Shown piece after piece: positions 51,417-64,000 of a stretch of 64,000 bases of DNA (positions are counted from its first letter, which is position 1; each line of letters opens with the position of its first letter). Source of the DNA: Sphingomonadales bacterium (GTDB lineage: Bacteria > Pseudomonadota > Alphaproteobacteria > Sphingomonadales > Sphingomonadaceae). The position numbers and the translations under genes were made by a program. The stretch covers positions 124,001 through 188,000 of the forward strand of contig SEFZ01000004.1 in the NCBI GenBank assembly GCA_004173185.1, given 5' to 3'. Under the pieces are notes generated by a model. The model was not told the origin of the DNA, ran no database searches, and was given only the letters and a program-made list of their open reading frames with translations.

Positions 51417-52541
51417 ATGTGCGGGGGCATGCAGGCCGCAATGAAGCATCATGCGCAATTTCATCGCGACAGAAAGCCGCGGGCGAGCATCGCCGCCGTG
51501 CTCATCGTAAAGGATGAGGCGCGGTGCATCGAGCGCTGCCTGAACAGCATCCGGCCGCATGTCGATCGTATCGTGCTACTCGATACCGGATCGACCGACG
51601 GCACGCAGATGCTTGCCGCGAATTGCGGTGCCGAGGTGCATCATCTGCCCTGGCCCAATGATTTCTCCGTCGCGCGCAATCATGCGCTCGATCTCGCCGA
51701 TGCCGATTGGAACCTGATTCTCGACGCCGACGAGTGGATCCTCTCCGGCGGTGGCCTTTTGCGGCAATGGTGCAAGGGCAGGCCCCGGATGGGCAAGATC
51801 TGCGTGCATAGCGAAGTGGACGGGTCGAACGAAACGGAAGCTGGATCGCGCCGAAACTGGATGACGCGGCTGCTGCCGCGCGGCGTGCGCTATGAGGGGC
51901 GCGTGCATGAGCAGGCGATATCCGATCTGCCGCGTCTGCGCCTGAACCTGCAGGTTGGGCATGACGGCTATCTGGAGCACCAGCTTGCCCGCAAGCGCGA
52001 CCGCAACGCGCCGCTGCTGCTTGCCGATCTGAAGGAACGGCCGGGCGATCCCTATATCCTGTATCAGCTCGGCAAGGATTGCGAGATGCAAGGCGATCTG
52101 GAGGGCGCGGCTATCCGCTTTGGCCAGTCGCTGGAAGCGACGGCCCCCGAAGCCAATTGGCGGCACGGGCTGGTGATTCGCCAGATGCGCGCGCTTAGCA
52201 AGACCGGCAAGCGCCAGGAGGCGCTGGCGCTGGCCGATGTCGAGATGCCCAATTGGGAGGATTCGCCCGATTTCTACTTCATGGTCGGCAATCTGTTGCT
52301 CGACGAGGCGATCGACGACCCCGAACAGGCCGTGGAGCAATGGCTTCCGTTGGCGGCGGGCTGCTGGGAACGCTGCCTCGCGATCGGCGAGCGCCCCGAT
52401 CTGGAAGGCAGCATGCAGGGCTGTGGCAGCCACCTCGCCAAGCATAACCTTACGGCGGTTCACACCCAGATGGCGCTGCACTCTGCCCGTCGCGAACTCG
52501 CGCGGATCTGCGATGAAAGCGTGATCGACAAAGACGGTTAA
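51417..52541 (+). CDS. GT2 glycosyltransferase with C-terminal TPR-like region
   Basis: The start is uncertain: the ATG at 51417 has no Shine-Dalgarno, and in-frame ATGs at 51429 and 51441 are alternatives. The 374-residue protein begins its GT-A domain at IAAVLIVKDEARCIERCL, with DTGSTDGT and DADEWIL (D-x-D). After residue 215 a helical TPR-like region follows (PGDPYILYQLGKDCEMQGDLEGAAIRF). This pairing is typical of SunS-like and lipid-glycan transferases. It is divergent from the GT-methyltransferase fusion gene across 72 bp. Confidence 0.82.
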   Translation: MCGGMQAAMKHHAQFHRDRKPRASIAAVLIVKDEARCIERCLNSIRPHVDRIVLLDTGSTDGTQMLAANCGAEVHHLPWPNDFSVARNHALDLADADWNLILDADEWILSGGGLLRQWCKGRPRMGKICVHSEVDGSNETEAGSRRNWMTRLLPRGVRYEGRVHEQAISDLPRLRLNLQVGHDGYLEHQLARKRDRNAPLLLADLKERPGDPYILYQLGKDCEMQGDLEGAAIRFGQSLEATAPEANWRHGLVIRQMRALSKTGKRQEALALADVEMPNWEDSPDFYFMVGNLLLDEAIDDPEQAVEQWLPLAAGCWERCLAIGERPDLEGSMQGCGSHLAKHNLTAVHTQMALHSARRELARICDESVIDKDG

Positions 52542-52634
52542 TTCGACGCCGGTGATCGATTTTCTGAATATTACTGGGCGAGTTTAATCGTTTCCGGGTT
52601 TCAAAAGCCGGGCCTAGTCTCTGCGTGTAAATAA

Positions 52635-54851
<2,217 letters not shown>

Positions 54852-54854
54852 CGA

Positions 54855-54896
54855 CACAGGCAGGCGCAGGCGGGAAAACCGCCGCGCCTGCCTGTG
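54855..54896 (+). terminator. Long hairpin after katG
   Basis: CACAGGCAGGCGC (54855-54867) pairs perfectly over 13 bp with GCGCCTGCCTGTG (54884-54896); inside is a second stem GGCGG/CCGCC (54869-54873 with 54879-54883) with loop GAAAA. It begins 3 bp after the katG stop. No T-tract follows, so it may stabilise the mRNA or act with Rho. Confidence 0.7.
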
Positions 54897-54918
54897 ACAT
54901 TATGGAGAGGATACGGGG

Positions 54919-55206
54919 ATGCGTCGTGCCGACGTCGATCTTCTGGATTCCCGACGGGCCTATTGGGTGCCCAGCGTCGTCGCGCCCTGCCGCGACTGGA
55001 CCGCAGTGCCGGGCTGCACGCGCGGCGCGCGGTTCCTGGTGGACCGCCACACGATGCGCGCCAACCGCAGCGACTTCGCCGCCTTCGCCAGCAAGCCCGC
55101 CTGTATGCGCTGGGTAATGCGGCACCGGCTCGAACTGAACGCGGCGCTGCCCGAGGCCCGGGTGGATGTGGTGCGGCTGGATCGGTGGTTGTTGGGGCTG
55201 GATTAG
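54919..55206 (+). CDS. Small hypothetical basic protein
   Basis: This 95-residue protein starts at an ATG preceded by GAGAGGATACGGGG. It is basic, Arg- and Trp-rich, with two Cys (APCRDW, PGC) and another in PACMRW. There is no signal peptide or membrane segment. It lies just after the katG hairpin and convergent with the diguanylate cyclase gene (8-bp gap). I do not recognise it. Confidence 0.6.
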   Translation: MRRADVDLLDSRRAYWVPSVVAPCRDWTAVPGCTRGARFLVDRHTMRANRSDFAAFASKPACMRWVMRHRLELNAALPEARVDVVRLDRWLLGLD

Positions 55207-55214
55207 CCGCCGGG

Positions 55215-56636
55215 CTAACGGGAAGCTTCGGGAGATAGTTCGAAGCGGTCGCGACCGCTATTTTTCGCCTGGTACAGCGCCTTGTCAGCGCGCTTGAGCA
55301 ACTGTTCGAGGTTCCGTTCGTCCCGCTCTATGTGAACCCCGATGCTCACCGTCACCGTGACGGTTTCGCCGCTCGCCAATGCGATAGGCGTGGTGCGCAA
55401 TATCGCGTTGATCCGCCCCGCGACCGCAATGGCCTGCTCCAGGCTGCAATCGGGCAGCAGGATCGCGAACTCTTCTCCGCCGATCCGGCCAAGCGTATCC
55501 TGCGGACGAAGATTGCGTTCCAATATGCCGGAGAAAGCGCAAAGAACTCGGTCTCCGGCCTCATGTCCGAACCTGTCGTTTATCGATTTGAAATGGTCGA
55601 TGTCGAGCATCATCACCACCGCCGATTTGGCATCGTCCAGCGAGGTCACCAGCGCCGATGCGCCGACTTCGAGAAAGGCGCGGCGATTGCGCAGGCCGGT
55701 CATCGCATCGCGATCGGCCAGGAACTGCAGGCGCTCCAGCAACGCGTTGCGGGCCGCCATTATGCTCCCGACGATGAGCGGCGTAAGCGCCACGAAAGTT
55801 ACGCCGACCCGCAGCGATGTCAGCAACCCGCGCGACTCGAAATCATCCCCCACCGACATGATCCCGGTCCGGATCGCCAGAAGCGTCCACGCTCCGAATG
55901 CGAAAGCCAGGCAGGTCGTGCCAAATAGTTCATAGGTGAATGCACACCACAACAAAGCGGGCACGGGAAACGCGATTGCGCCCGGCCCGCCGACCATCGC
56001 AGCAGCCGCCGCGGAGGCTATGAGTGCCAATAACGGCAAGGTCCGTCGCGGGTCGATTTTGACGAACCATCGCCACGCAGCGGTGGGCTTGAGGCGCGTT
56101 GTCGCCGGCAGGGTCAAGAGCATCGGCAGAAACGCTGTGTAGTTCACCGCTTCGGTTGCGAACCAGAACGTAAAGCCCTGCGTCGATGTCCCGCCGAAAA
56201 GCACCGGGTTTGCCACCATGCCACTCAGCCCCGTGACGAACGAAGCGAAAATGACTGCGCGTAGAAGATAGAAGATCGCGGCCGGTCGTTGCAGCATGCG
56301 GTCTTCCGGAGGCAGACTGGCCAGCAACCAATAGCCTGCTGCGATTCCAGTGAGATTTCCCCCATTCAGAATGAAGTTGGTCACAGGGTCGGCACCGGTC
56401 AGCGCATCGGCCATGAAAAAGCCCACCGCACAACTGATCCAAGCGGAGGGCCCAGCCATTTTGGGAAAGCGCACCAGCATGCCGAGCATGAAGGCATTTG
56501 CCGGCCAGAACGTCGCTAGATCAAAATGCGGCCTGCTCAATATGCCGATCAGGCACAGCGCAAAGACCCCCGAACCAACCAATATGCCGTGTACGGGCAA
56601 TGGACCGATGTCGCGGTTGTTAACTGCGATCGCCAC
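55215..56636 (-). CDS. MASE1-GGDEF diguanylate cyclase
   Basis: The GTG start at 56636 has AAGGA 7 nt upstream. The 473-residue protein has about eight membrane helices of the MASE1 sensor type (residues 1-300) and a C-terminal GGDEF domain: D-A-M-T-G-L-x-N-R-R-A, a D-x-D metal site in MLDIDHFKSINDRFGHEAGD, and active-site GGEEF. The RPQD tetrad five residues before GGEEF is a canonical inhibitory I-site, so product inhibition is expected. It makes cyclic di-GMP and is the counterpart of the GAF-EAL protein. Confidence 0.93.
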   Translation of the reverse strand: MAIAVNNRDIGPLPVHGILVGSGVFALCLIGILSRPHFDLATFWPANAFMLGMLVRFPKMAGPSAWISCAVGFFMADALTGADPVTNFILNGGNLTGIAAGYWLLASLPPEDRMLQRPAAIFYLLRAVIFASFVTGLSGMVANPVLFGGTSTQGFTFWFATEAVNYTAFLPMLLTLPATTRLKPTAAWRWFVKIDPRRTLPLLALIASAAAAAMVGGPGAIAFPVPALLWCAFTYELFGTTCLAFAFGAWTLLAIRTGIMSVGDDFESRGLLTSLRVGVTFVALTPLIVGSIMAARNALLERLQFLADRDAMTGLRNRRAFLEVGASALVTSLDDAKSAVVMMLDIDHFKSINDRFGHEAGDRVLCAFSGILERNLRPQDTLGRIGGEEFAILLPDCSLEQAIAVAGRINAILRTTPIALASGETVTVTVSIGVHIERDERNLEQLLKRADKALYQAKNSGRDRFELSPEASR

Positions 56637-56947
56637 AGTTGTCCTTCCCTCATCCTTGGCTTCCTTCGATTATTACATAGTTTTCACTGCTTAACGAACC
56701 TTTCTGCGAGGTATCAATGCATGCGATGTTTTGCCGACATCGTCTCATATTGGGTAGCTGCGCAGGGAGACGATCTTGGCCTCAACTTCGGCGCACGGCC
56801 GCAGGGCGTGGGTGTGTTTACATGCAAAGAAAAACCCCGCCCGGATATGCGCCGGGCGGGGTTCTCATTTGTCGGCCGTCGCGGAAAGCCGCGTCTCGGT
56901 CGGTTCGGCTTACCCGCGGTCAGCGCTTTGCGGCGCCAACCTGGGCC
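56637..56947. other. Intergenic region upstream of the diguanylate cyclase and downstream of hppA
   Basis: About 311 bp. The hppA terminator occupies 56833-56863. The rest should contain the diguanylate cyclase promoter; no gene was recognised here. Frames crossing it are continuations of antisense shadows of hppA or the cyclase. Confidence 0.5.
56833..56863 (-). terminator. Rho-independent terminator of hppA
   Basis: AACCCCGCCCGG (56833-56844) and CCGGGCGGGGTT (56852-56863) form a perfect 12-bp stem with a 7-nt loop. Read on the minus strand it is followed by TTTTCTTT, a good T-tract, about 85 bp after the hppA stop. Confidence 0.88.
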
Positions 56948-59134
<2,187 letters not shown>

Positions 59135-59246
59135 GTGGTTTGAGTCCTTCCCCTAGACTTTGAAAGTCGGAGCCACGCCGGTCTGTTTGCCGGTCTAAGC
59201 TTGGGTGAAAGGTACACATAGGCGCTGCTTGAGCGCAAGCCGCGCT

Positions 59247-60077
59247 TCAGCGGTGCTGGTAACCCAGCTTTTCGGGCGGGCGCGCGCCATCGAGCAACAG
59301 CGGTTCCGGGCCGCTCGCGATGAAGCTGCCGATGCGCGTGGCGGGTATGGGCGGCGTGAAGCCTGGGGGGGCTGCGAAGAGCAGTTCGTAATCGTCGCCC
59401 CAGGTCGCGGCGGCGAGTTTGTCGATGGTGCCGGGGGCAAAGGGGATCGCGGCGAGGCCGATCTCGGCGGTGCAATTGCTGGCGCTCGCCATGCGGCTGG
59501 CATCGAGCAATAGCCCGTCGGACACGTCCATCATCGCAGTGACATGGGGAGCGAGCGCGCGGCCTTCGCTCAGGCGCGGGCGCGGGCGGAGATAGGCCGG
59601 GCCGTCGGTCGCGAAGTCGCGATACGCTGCGCCGATTGCACCGGTGACCCACAGGCTGTCGCCGGGCTTTGCGCCGGTGCGCATCGGGACGACAGGGGCA
59701 CGGCCAATGGCGGTGCAGCCGAACACGGCGGGGCTGACGGCGATGGTGTCACCGCCGAGCAGGGGCACATTATAGGTTTCGAGTATTTCTCGAAGCCCTT
59801 CGATGAAGCGCTGATCGCTCAGCGTTGCGCCGATCAGCACGCCGATGGGCTCCGCGCCCTTGGCTGCGAGATCCGACAGGTTCACCGCGACCAGCTTCCA
59901 CGCGATATCGGCGGGATCGGTGCCGGGCTTGTAATGCACGCCCTCGGCAATGGCATCATGAGTGAGGACGAGGGTTTCGCCGCCGATGCTGAGCGTCGCG
60001 CTATCGTCGAGCAAGCCATGCGCGCCCGGATGGAGCGGCAGGGTGCGCAGGGCGGCGATGAACTCGGCTTCGGTCAC
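59247..60077 (-). CDS. thiL: Thiamine-monophosphate kinase
   Basis: I use the GTG at 60077, which overlaps the previous stop (GTGA) and gives 276 residues starting VTEAEFIAAL; longer forms lack a Shine-Dalgarno. Typical PurM-like motifs are DDSATL, TVDxxxEGVHF-like THDAIAEGVHY, SDLAAKGAEP, LLGGDTI and DVSDGLLLDA. It phosphorylates thiamine phosphate to TPP, the last step of cofactor synthesis. Confidence 0.93.
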   Translation of the reverse strand: MTEAEFIAALRTLPLHPGAHGLLDDSATLSIGGETLVLTHDAIAEGVHYKPGTDPADIAWKLVAVNLSDLAAKGAEPIGVLIGATLSDQRFIEGLREILETYNVPLLGGDTIAVSPAVFGCTAIGRAPVVPMRTGAKPGDSLWVTGAIGAAYRDFATDGPAYLRPRPRLSEGRALAPHVTAMMDVSDGLLLDASRMASASNCTAEIGLAAIPFAPGTIDKLAAATWGDDYELLFAAPPGFTPPIPATRIGSFIASGPEPLLLDGARPPEKLGYQHR

Positions 60078-60796
60078 ACCCGATAGCTGTCGGAGACTTC
60101 CGAGCCGTTCCACGCGCGCTCGCGAAACCATTTGGTCAGCACATATTTGCGACCGGCCTCCACGACGGTTCCGGCATGGTGCGAATAGGGGTTCGACTGG
60201 CCGTTTTTGTCCATATTGTTCCAGACGAGCAGCACGCCCGGCGTGGGCGGGATCGCGACCGGCACCATCGGGAAATTGGTAGCGCCGCCCTTTTCGGTGC
60301 GGTTGAGATAGGCCATCGCGGTCCAGGTGCGCTGGCCGCCTTCGTTCGCGATGGCTTCCGAAAAGGATTGGCCCGACGCGAAATAATCATTGTGCGTGCG
60401 GAATTGCTGGCCCGGTTCATAGCGCTGGCCTTGCAGGGTTTCGGCATGGCCCGGATCGAGCCCAAGCAGATCGGCAATGCGCTGATCGATGGCGGCCACC
60501 AGCTGATGTTCGGAAGGGAGCTTGCAGGTGCTGCTGGTCCGCGTCTTCTCGCCGGTTTGCACGCGCAGCGAGGTCGACGGCTTCACATCCGAGTCGATCA
60601 GCGCGACCAGTTCGGTGCATTCGGCGGGCGCGATGAAGGCGGGGACCGCGAACATATCGATCCGCGGCGATTTGATGCGCGTGACCCGCGGATTGGCGTC
60701 GAGGCGCGCGCTGACCTGCTCGCCGATTTCGGCAAGGCGCTGCGGGTCGGAGCCCGGCAGGGGCGCCATCCAGGGCTGTCGCTTAGGTTCCAGCAC
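60074..60796 (-). CDS. 2OG-Fe(II) oxygenase, prolyl 4-hydroxylase type
   Basis: The GTG at 60796 has GGGAGGGA with 7-nt spacing and gives 240 residues; a GTG at 60811 is less likely. The P4Hc core shows the iron-binding HND (in FRTHNDYF), the later HHAGTVVEAGRKYVLTKWFRE with the second His and the 2OG-binding Lys, and an N-terminal DMFAVPAFIAPAECTELVALID. The protein substrate is unknown. It lies between nusB and thiL, with 24-bp and overlapping junctions. Confidence 0.9.
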   Translation of the reverse strand: MLEPKRQPWMAPLPGSDPQRLAEIGEQVSARLDANPRVTRIKSPRIDMFAVPAFIAPAECTELVALIDSDVKPSTSLRVQTGEKTRTSSTCKLPSEHQLVAAIDQRIADLLGLDPGHAETLQGQRYEPGQQFRTHNDYFASGQSFSEAIANEGGQRTWTAMAYLNRTEKGGATNFPMVPVAIPPTPGVLLVWNNMDKNGQSNPYSHHAGTVVEAGRKYVLTKWFRERAWNGSEVSDSYRV

Positions 60797-60819
60797 TGAA
60801 TCCCTCCCCACGCTGCTAT

Positions 60820-61281
60820 TTACTGTCGCACTTCCTTGGCGATCGCGTCCAGCAGGCCGTTGACGAAGCCCTTTTCGCGACGGTCATAGAATGCGTCGGT
60901 CACGTCGAGATACTCGCTGATCACCGCGCCGACCGGCACGTCCTTGCGCGCCATCAGCTCATAGGCGCCCGCGCGCAGGATCTGGCGCATCGGCTTGTCG
61001 AGGCGATCGAGCGACCAATCCGCACTGAGCTTGCCCGCGATGATCGTGTCGATCTCGGCCAGACGCGCGTCGACGCCCTTCACGATATCGTCGAAGAAAT
61101 TCACGTCGGCATCGGCATATTCCACGTCCTCGATCGTCGCGCCCAGCCGGTGCTGGTGAAACTCGTGGAGCAGCTTGATGATCGGCGTGTTCTCCATCTC
61201 GCGCTGATACAGCGCCTGGACGGCGGCCAGGCGCGCGGCCGAGCGGGCCTTGGAACGGGTTTTTGCGGTTGGGCTAGGCAC
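60820..61281 (-). CDS. nusB: Transcription antitermination factor NusB
   Basis: The GTG at 61281 has AGGAG 8 nt upstream and yields 153 residues beginning with the family-typical KARSAARLAAVQALYQREM. The rest is all-helical with RQILRAGAYELMARKDVPVGAVISEYLDVTDAFYDRREKGFVNGLLDAI, the RNA/NusE-binding region. It is part of the rRNA antitermination complex. The start overlaps the end of the unknown 130-residue gene by 8 bp. Confidence 0.95.
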   Translation of the reverse strand: MPSPTAKTRSKARSAARLAAVQALYQREMENTPIIKLLHEFHQHRLGATIEDVEYADADVNFFDDIVKGVDARLAEIDTIIAGKLSADWSLDRLDKPMRQILRAGAYELMARKDVPVGAVISEYLDVTDAFYDRREKGFVNGLLDAIAKEVRQ

Positions 61282-61666
61282 GGGGCCAACTCCTGAGTGG
61301 GGTGCGGGCGGCATAAGCGGGACTATCCGCATCGCCCTTCTGAATTTCTATGACGTGCTCCTGGCTGAACGGCACTTCGGTACCCAGCCAGAATTCGTCG
61401 TTTTCATCGATGTCCGGCTCGTTATCGAGCAGGCCGAAATAGGTGTCGCCAGCGACTTCGCGGACGATGACCCACATGCGATCGACGATAGGGTCTTCGT
61501 CATCCTCGGTCTGAACGAGGAAGGTCAGCTTGGCGAAATCACCGACTGCGAGCGAAGTGCGCTCCGCCTCATCGGGGATCGGGAAGCTTTCGGGGTGGAG
61601 CAGATGGCGCTCCAGGCCGCTTTCGAGGCACCAGCCGTCATCGTGGAGATCGGGCGTGCGCATCAT
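61274..61666 (-). CDS. Hypothetical acidic protein, DUF2314-like
   Basis: The 130-residue acidic protein has an HPESFPIPDEAERTSLAVGDFAKLTFLV segment and RMWVIVREVAGDTYFGLLDNEPDID, a pattern like DUF2314 (a small OB/SH3-like fold also found in immunity-related proteins). The ATG overlaps the hisD stop (ATGA) and the stop overlaps nusB, so it is translated as part of the operon. Its role is unknown; the domain assignment is tentative. Confidence 0.75.
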   Translation of the reverse strand: MMRTPDLHDDGWCLESGLERHLLHPESFPIPDEAERTSLAVGDFAKLTFLVQTEDDEDPIVDRMWVIVREVAGDTYFGLLDNEPDIDENDEFWLGTEVPFSQEHVIEIQKGDADSPAYAARTPLRSWPRA

Positions 61667-62955
61667 TTGGCCTCCAGACGGATCGAGACGGACTTAGCGT
61701 GCGCGGGCAGTCCCTCGGCGTGCGCCAGCGCCACAGCTGCGGGGCCGATGGCGGCCAGGCCCGCTGGGTCGAGTTGCAGGAAGCTGGTGCGCTTCATGAA
61801 ATCGAGCACCGACAGGCCGGAGGCGAAACGCGCACGACGTCCGGTGGGCAGGACGTGGTTCGGCCCGGCGACATAATCGCCAATGGCTTCCGGGGTATGC
61901 CGGCCGATGAAGATCGAACCGGCGTGACGGACCTGCTCGAACAACGCTTCGGCATCGTCACAGGCGAGTTCGAGATGCTCGGGAGCAAGGCGGTCGCACA
62001 ATGGGATCGCATCGGCGAGGGTGGGCACGACGATGATCGCGCCGTTGGCGTCCCAGCTTGCGCGCGCGGTGGCGCCGGTCTGGAGGCCAGCGATCTGGCG
62101 GTCGACTGCTTCGGCAACCTTGTCCGCGAAATCGGCATCGTCAGTGAACAGGATCGACTGGCTGGTAGGGTCGTGCTCGGCTTGGCTGAGCAGATCGGCG
62201 GCAATCCAATCCGGTTCGTTTTTGTTGTCCGAAATAACCACGATCTCACTGGGGCCGGCGACCATATCGATGCCGACCACGCCGTAAAGCTGGCGCTTGG
62301 CCTCCGCGACCCAGGCATTGCCCGGCCCGGTGATGACGTCGACGGGAGCGATTTGGTCGGTCCCATAGGCAAGCGCTGCAATCGCCTGCGCGCCGCCGAT
62401 CCGCCAGATCTCATCGACACCGGCGAGATGCGCAGCGGCGAGGACGAGCGGGTTCACTTCGCCATTCGGGGTAGGCGTGACCATGATCAGGCGACCAACG
62501 CCTGCTGCTCGTGCCGGAAGCGCGTTCATCAGCACCGAGCTGGGATATGCCGCGCGGCCACCGGGGACATAGACGCCCGCCGAATCGACCGGCAGCCAGC
62601 GCGCGCCGAGGCGGATGCCCTGCGCATCGACTTCGTCGGTGTCGGCGGGGCGCTGCTTGGCGTGATAGGCGGCGATGCGTTCGGCTGCGAGTTCGAGCGC
62701 GTCGCGCAGATCCGGGGCGAGGCCTTCATAAGCGGCGAGGCAATCGGCGCGGTCGATCTTCCAGCCGACCTGATCCAGATCGTGCTTGTCGAACAAGCGG
62801 GTCAGATCGCGGACGGCGGCATCGCCTTCGTCGCGGACGCGCTTGATGATGTGCGTCACGTTGCGCGCGACATCCTCATCGGCTTCGCGGCGGGCGTTGA
62901 CCAAGTGCGTGAAGGCGGCGGGGAAGTTCGCGGCGGAGGCGTCGAGCCGGATCAC
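61663..62955 (-). CDS. hisD: Histidinol dehydrogenase
   Basis: The GTG at 62955 overlaps the hisG stop and gives 430 residues. Family motifs include [50 protein letters not shown], the zinc-binding QAEHDPTSQ and LAPEHLEL with the catalytic Glu-His. It oxidises L-histidinol to histidine in two NAD-dependent steps. It is the second gene of the minus-strand operon starting with hisG. Confidence 0.96.
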   Translation of the reverse strand: MIRLDASAANFPAAFTHLVNARREADEDVARNVTHIIKRVRDEGDAAVRDLTRLFDKHDLDQVGWKIDRADCLAAYEGLAPDLRDALELAAERIAAYHAKQRPADTDEVDAQGIRLGARWLPVDSAGVYVPGGRAAYPSSVLMNALPARAAGVGRLIMVTPTPNGEVNPLVLAAAHLAGVDEIWRIGGAQAIAALAYGTDQIAPVDVITGPGNAWVAEAKRQLYGVVGIDMVAGPSEIVVISDNKNEPDWIAADLLSQAEHDPTSQSILFTDDADFADKVAEAVDRQIAGLQTGATARASWDANGAIIVVPTLADAIPLCDRLAPEHLELACDDAEALFEQVRHAGSIFIGRHTPEAIGDYVAGPNHVLPTGRRARFASGLSVLDFMKRTSFLQLDPAGLAAIGPAAVALAHAEGLPAHAKSVSIRLEAK

Positions 62956-63602
62956 GCGACTGCCCGCCGGAAGGCATCGACCAGCGGGACGACTTCGCCC
63001 GCGCGCATCTTGAACGCGGCGCGATTGACGACCAGTCGCGAAGTGACTTCGGCGATAACTTCGACTTCGACCAGGCCGTTTTCCTTGAGCGTGCGGCCCG
63101 AGGACACAAGATCGACAATGCGCGGCGCAAGGCCGAGCACCGGGGCCAGCTCCATCGCGCCGTTCAGCTTGACGCATTCGGCCTGCACCCCGCGCGCTTC
63201 GAAATGGCGCTGGGTGATGTGCGGATATTTGGTGGCGATGCGCACATGGCTCCAGCCGCGCGGATCGTCCTGCTCGGCCATATCGGCGGGCTCGGCGACC
63301 GAGATGCGGCAATGGCCGATGCCGAGATCGACCGGGGCATAAAGCTCCGAATAAGCGAACTCCGCCAGCACGTCCGAGCCGACGATGCCAAGATGGGCGG
63401 CACCGTGCGCCACGAAGGTGGCGACGTCGAACGCGCGCACCCGGATCAGGTCGATCGCCGGGCTGTTGGTCTTGAAGCGCAGCGCGCGCGATTCCGGATC
63501 GGCAAAGGCGGGCTCGGGGGTGATGCCGACAGCGCTAAGCAAGGGCAGGCACTCTTCGAGAATGCGCCCTTTTGGCACGGCGAGGATCAACGGTTCGGTC
63601 AT
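62952..63602 (-). CDS. hisG: ATP phosphoribosyltransferase, short form
   Basis: The ATG at 63602 gives 216 residues: short-form HisG lacking the regulatory C-terminal domain. Key segments are [21 protein letters not shown], and the PRPP loop [16 protein letters not shown]. Short HisG needs the partner HisZ for activity; no hisZ is in the window. It starts the histidine biosynthesis run with hisD and is divergent from the DUF2332 gene (65 bp). Confidence 0.95.
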   Translation of the reverse strand: MTEPLILAVPKGRILEECLPLLSAVGITPEPAFADPESRALRFKTNSPAIDLIRVRAFDVATFVAHGAAHLGIVGSDVLAEFAYSELYAPVDLGIGHCRISVAEPADMAEQDDPRGWSHVRIATKYPHITQRHFEARGVQAECVKLNGAMELAPVLGLAPRIVDLVSSGRTLKENGLVEVEVIAEVTSRLVVNRAAFKMRAGEVVPLVDAFRRAVA

Positions 63603-63667
63603 GGAGAGCGGGGCTTTACTTGGGGGGCGGCGTGGGCGCAACAAGCGCTGCGAAAAGGGATTTGGGC

Positions 63668-64000
63668 ATGGCAGACGAGAAAACCAACCGCGAAGCCTAT
63701 CGCTTTCAGAACAAATATTGCGTCGCGATGGATGCGCCGATCACCGGACGCGTGGTGCTGGCGCTGGCGGATTGCCTTTCGCGTGACAGCCGAACGGGCG
63801 CGCGGGCGCTCGATTGGGAAAGCGAGCCGACCAAGGCGGCGCTCCCGTTGCGCACGGTGGGCGGGCTGCATTCGCTGGCGCTGAAGGGCATTGCCTTGGT
63901 CGATGTGTTTTCGGGCGCGGTGACCGATCCCGAGGATGTGAAGGCCGCGCTCTCGGCGGCTTTGATCGCGCATGACGATGCACTGTACCACTGGCTCGAC
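63668..64000 (+). CDS. DUF2332 family protein, 5' part
   Basis: The frame is open from the ATG at 63668 (AAGGG upstream) to the window end (111 codons seen). The sequence matches the N-terminal DUF2332 pattern: [27 protein letters not shown], then [30 protein letters not shown]2332 is a cytoplasmic domain of unknown function found in Actinobacteria and Alphaproteobacteria. The C-terminal two-thirds lie outside the window. Confidence 0.85.
   Translation, partial: MADEKTNREAYRFQNKYCVAMDAPITGRVVLALADCLSRDSRTGARALDWESEPTKAALPLRTVGGLHSLALKGIALVDVFSGAVTDPEDVKAALSAALIAHDDALYHWLD

Noticed and set aside
61699..63342. Long plus-strand frame opposite hisD/hisG
   Set aside because: Antisense shadow; both his genes are intact with catalytic residues on the minus strand.

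Overview
The window looks like chromosomal DNA of a sphingomonad (Alphaproteobacteria, probably Sphingomonas or a close relative). The basis is high G+C, dense coding with frequent ATGA/GTGA stop-start overlaps, plant-type glutamate-cysteine ligase, MASE1-GGDEF and GAF-EAL proteins, the infA-maf-RNase E/G-like-yacG-tRNA-Phe cluster, and intergenic repeats of the type seen in sphingomonads. The genus is inference. There is no rRNA, insertion sequence, prophage or CRISPR array. Most of the window is ordinary housekeeping DNA with small accessory patches.

Layout. 0-1.9 kb: 3' part of a TelA-like gene and two associated envelope genes. 1.9-4.9 kb (minus): ubiA-pmbA-cysQ. 5-9.1 kb: secreted DUF2147 and EF-hand proteins, rsmE, gshA, a transglutaminase-like protein. 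9.2-14.4 kb: ICMT-like methyltransferase, M61 peptidase, ppa and two membrane proteins. 14.4-18 kb (minus): tfoX-like, GNAT and EamA genes, then ispG with a small secreted protein. 18-22.5 kb: GAF-EAL protein, acyltransferase, DUF3617 lipoprotein, OmpA-like protein. 22.5-24.1 kb: small accessory patch with a DUF1778/GNAT toxin-antitoxin pair and an orphan YezG-like immunity gene. 24.2-28 kb: uvrB, two lipoproteins and a structured RNA locus (27.12-27.37 kb) with an 18-codon ORF behind a perfect complement of the 16S rRNA 3' end. 28.1-31.9 kb (minus): mutS, a 75-aa gene and glsA, translationally coupled.

32-41 kb: polytopic membrane protein, bifunctional malic enzyme, two small unknown genes, an acyl-CoA dehydrogenase/SDR pair and a GPH-type symporter. 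40.9-43.4 kb: AbrB/Doc toxin-antitoxin pair, a 57-aa gene and a divergent XRE/short-chain acyl-CoA type regulator. 43.5-45.6 kb (minus): infA, maf, a minimal RNase E/G-like gene, yacG, tRNA-Phe. 45.7-50 kb: a four-gene acyl-CoA catabolic operon (thiolase, alpha-methylacyl-CoA racemase-like, type-2 hydroxyacyl-CoA dehydrogenase, LCAD-like dehydrogenase) behind a perfect 18-bp palindrome. 50-55.2 kb: a glycosyltransferase-methyltransferase fusion, a divergent GT2-TPR protein, katG. 55.2-63.6 kb (minus): diguanylate cyclase, hppA, and the tight hisG-hisD-unknown-nusB-2OG oxygenase-thiL run. The window ends inside a DUF2332 gene.

Nothing here is clearly a large undescribed system. The best candidates for something new are the structured RNA/short-ORF locus near 27.2 kb, the glycosyltransferase-methyltransferase fusion with its divergent partner, the orphan immunity gene, and the 57-aa gene divergent from the acyl-CoA type regulator. 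All start choices rest on Shine-Dalgarno spacing and family knowledge only; no database search was possible.
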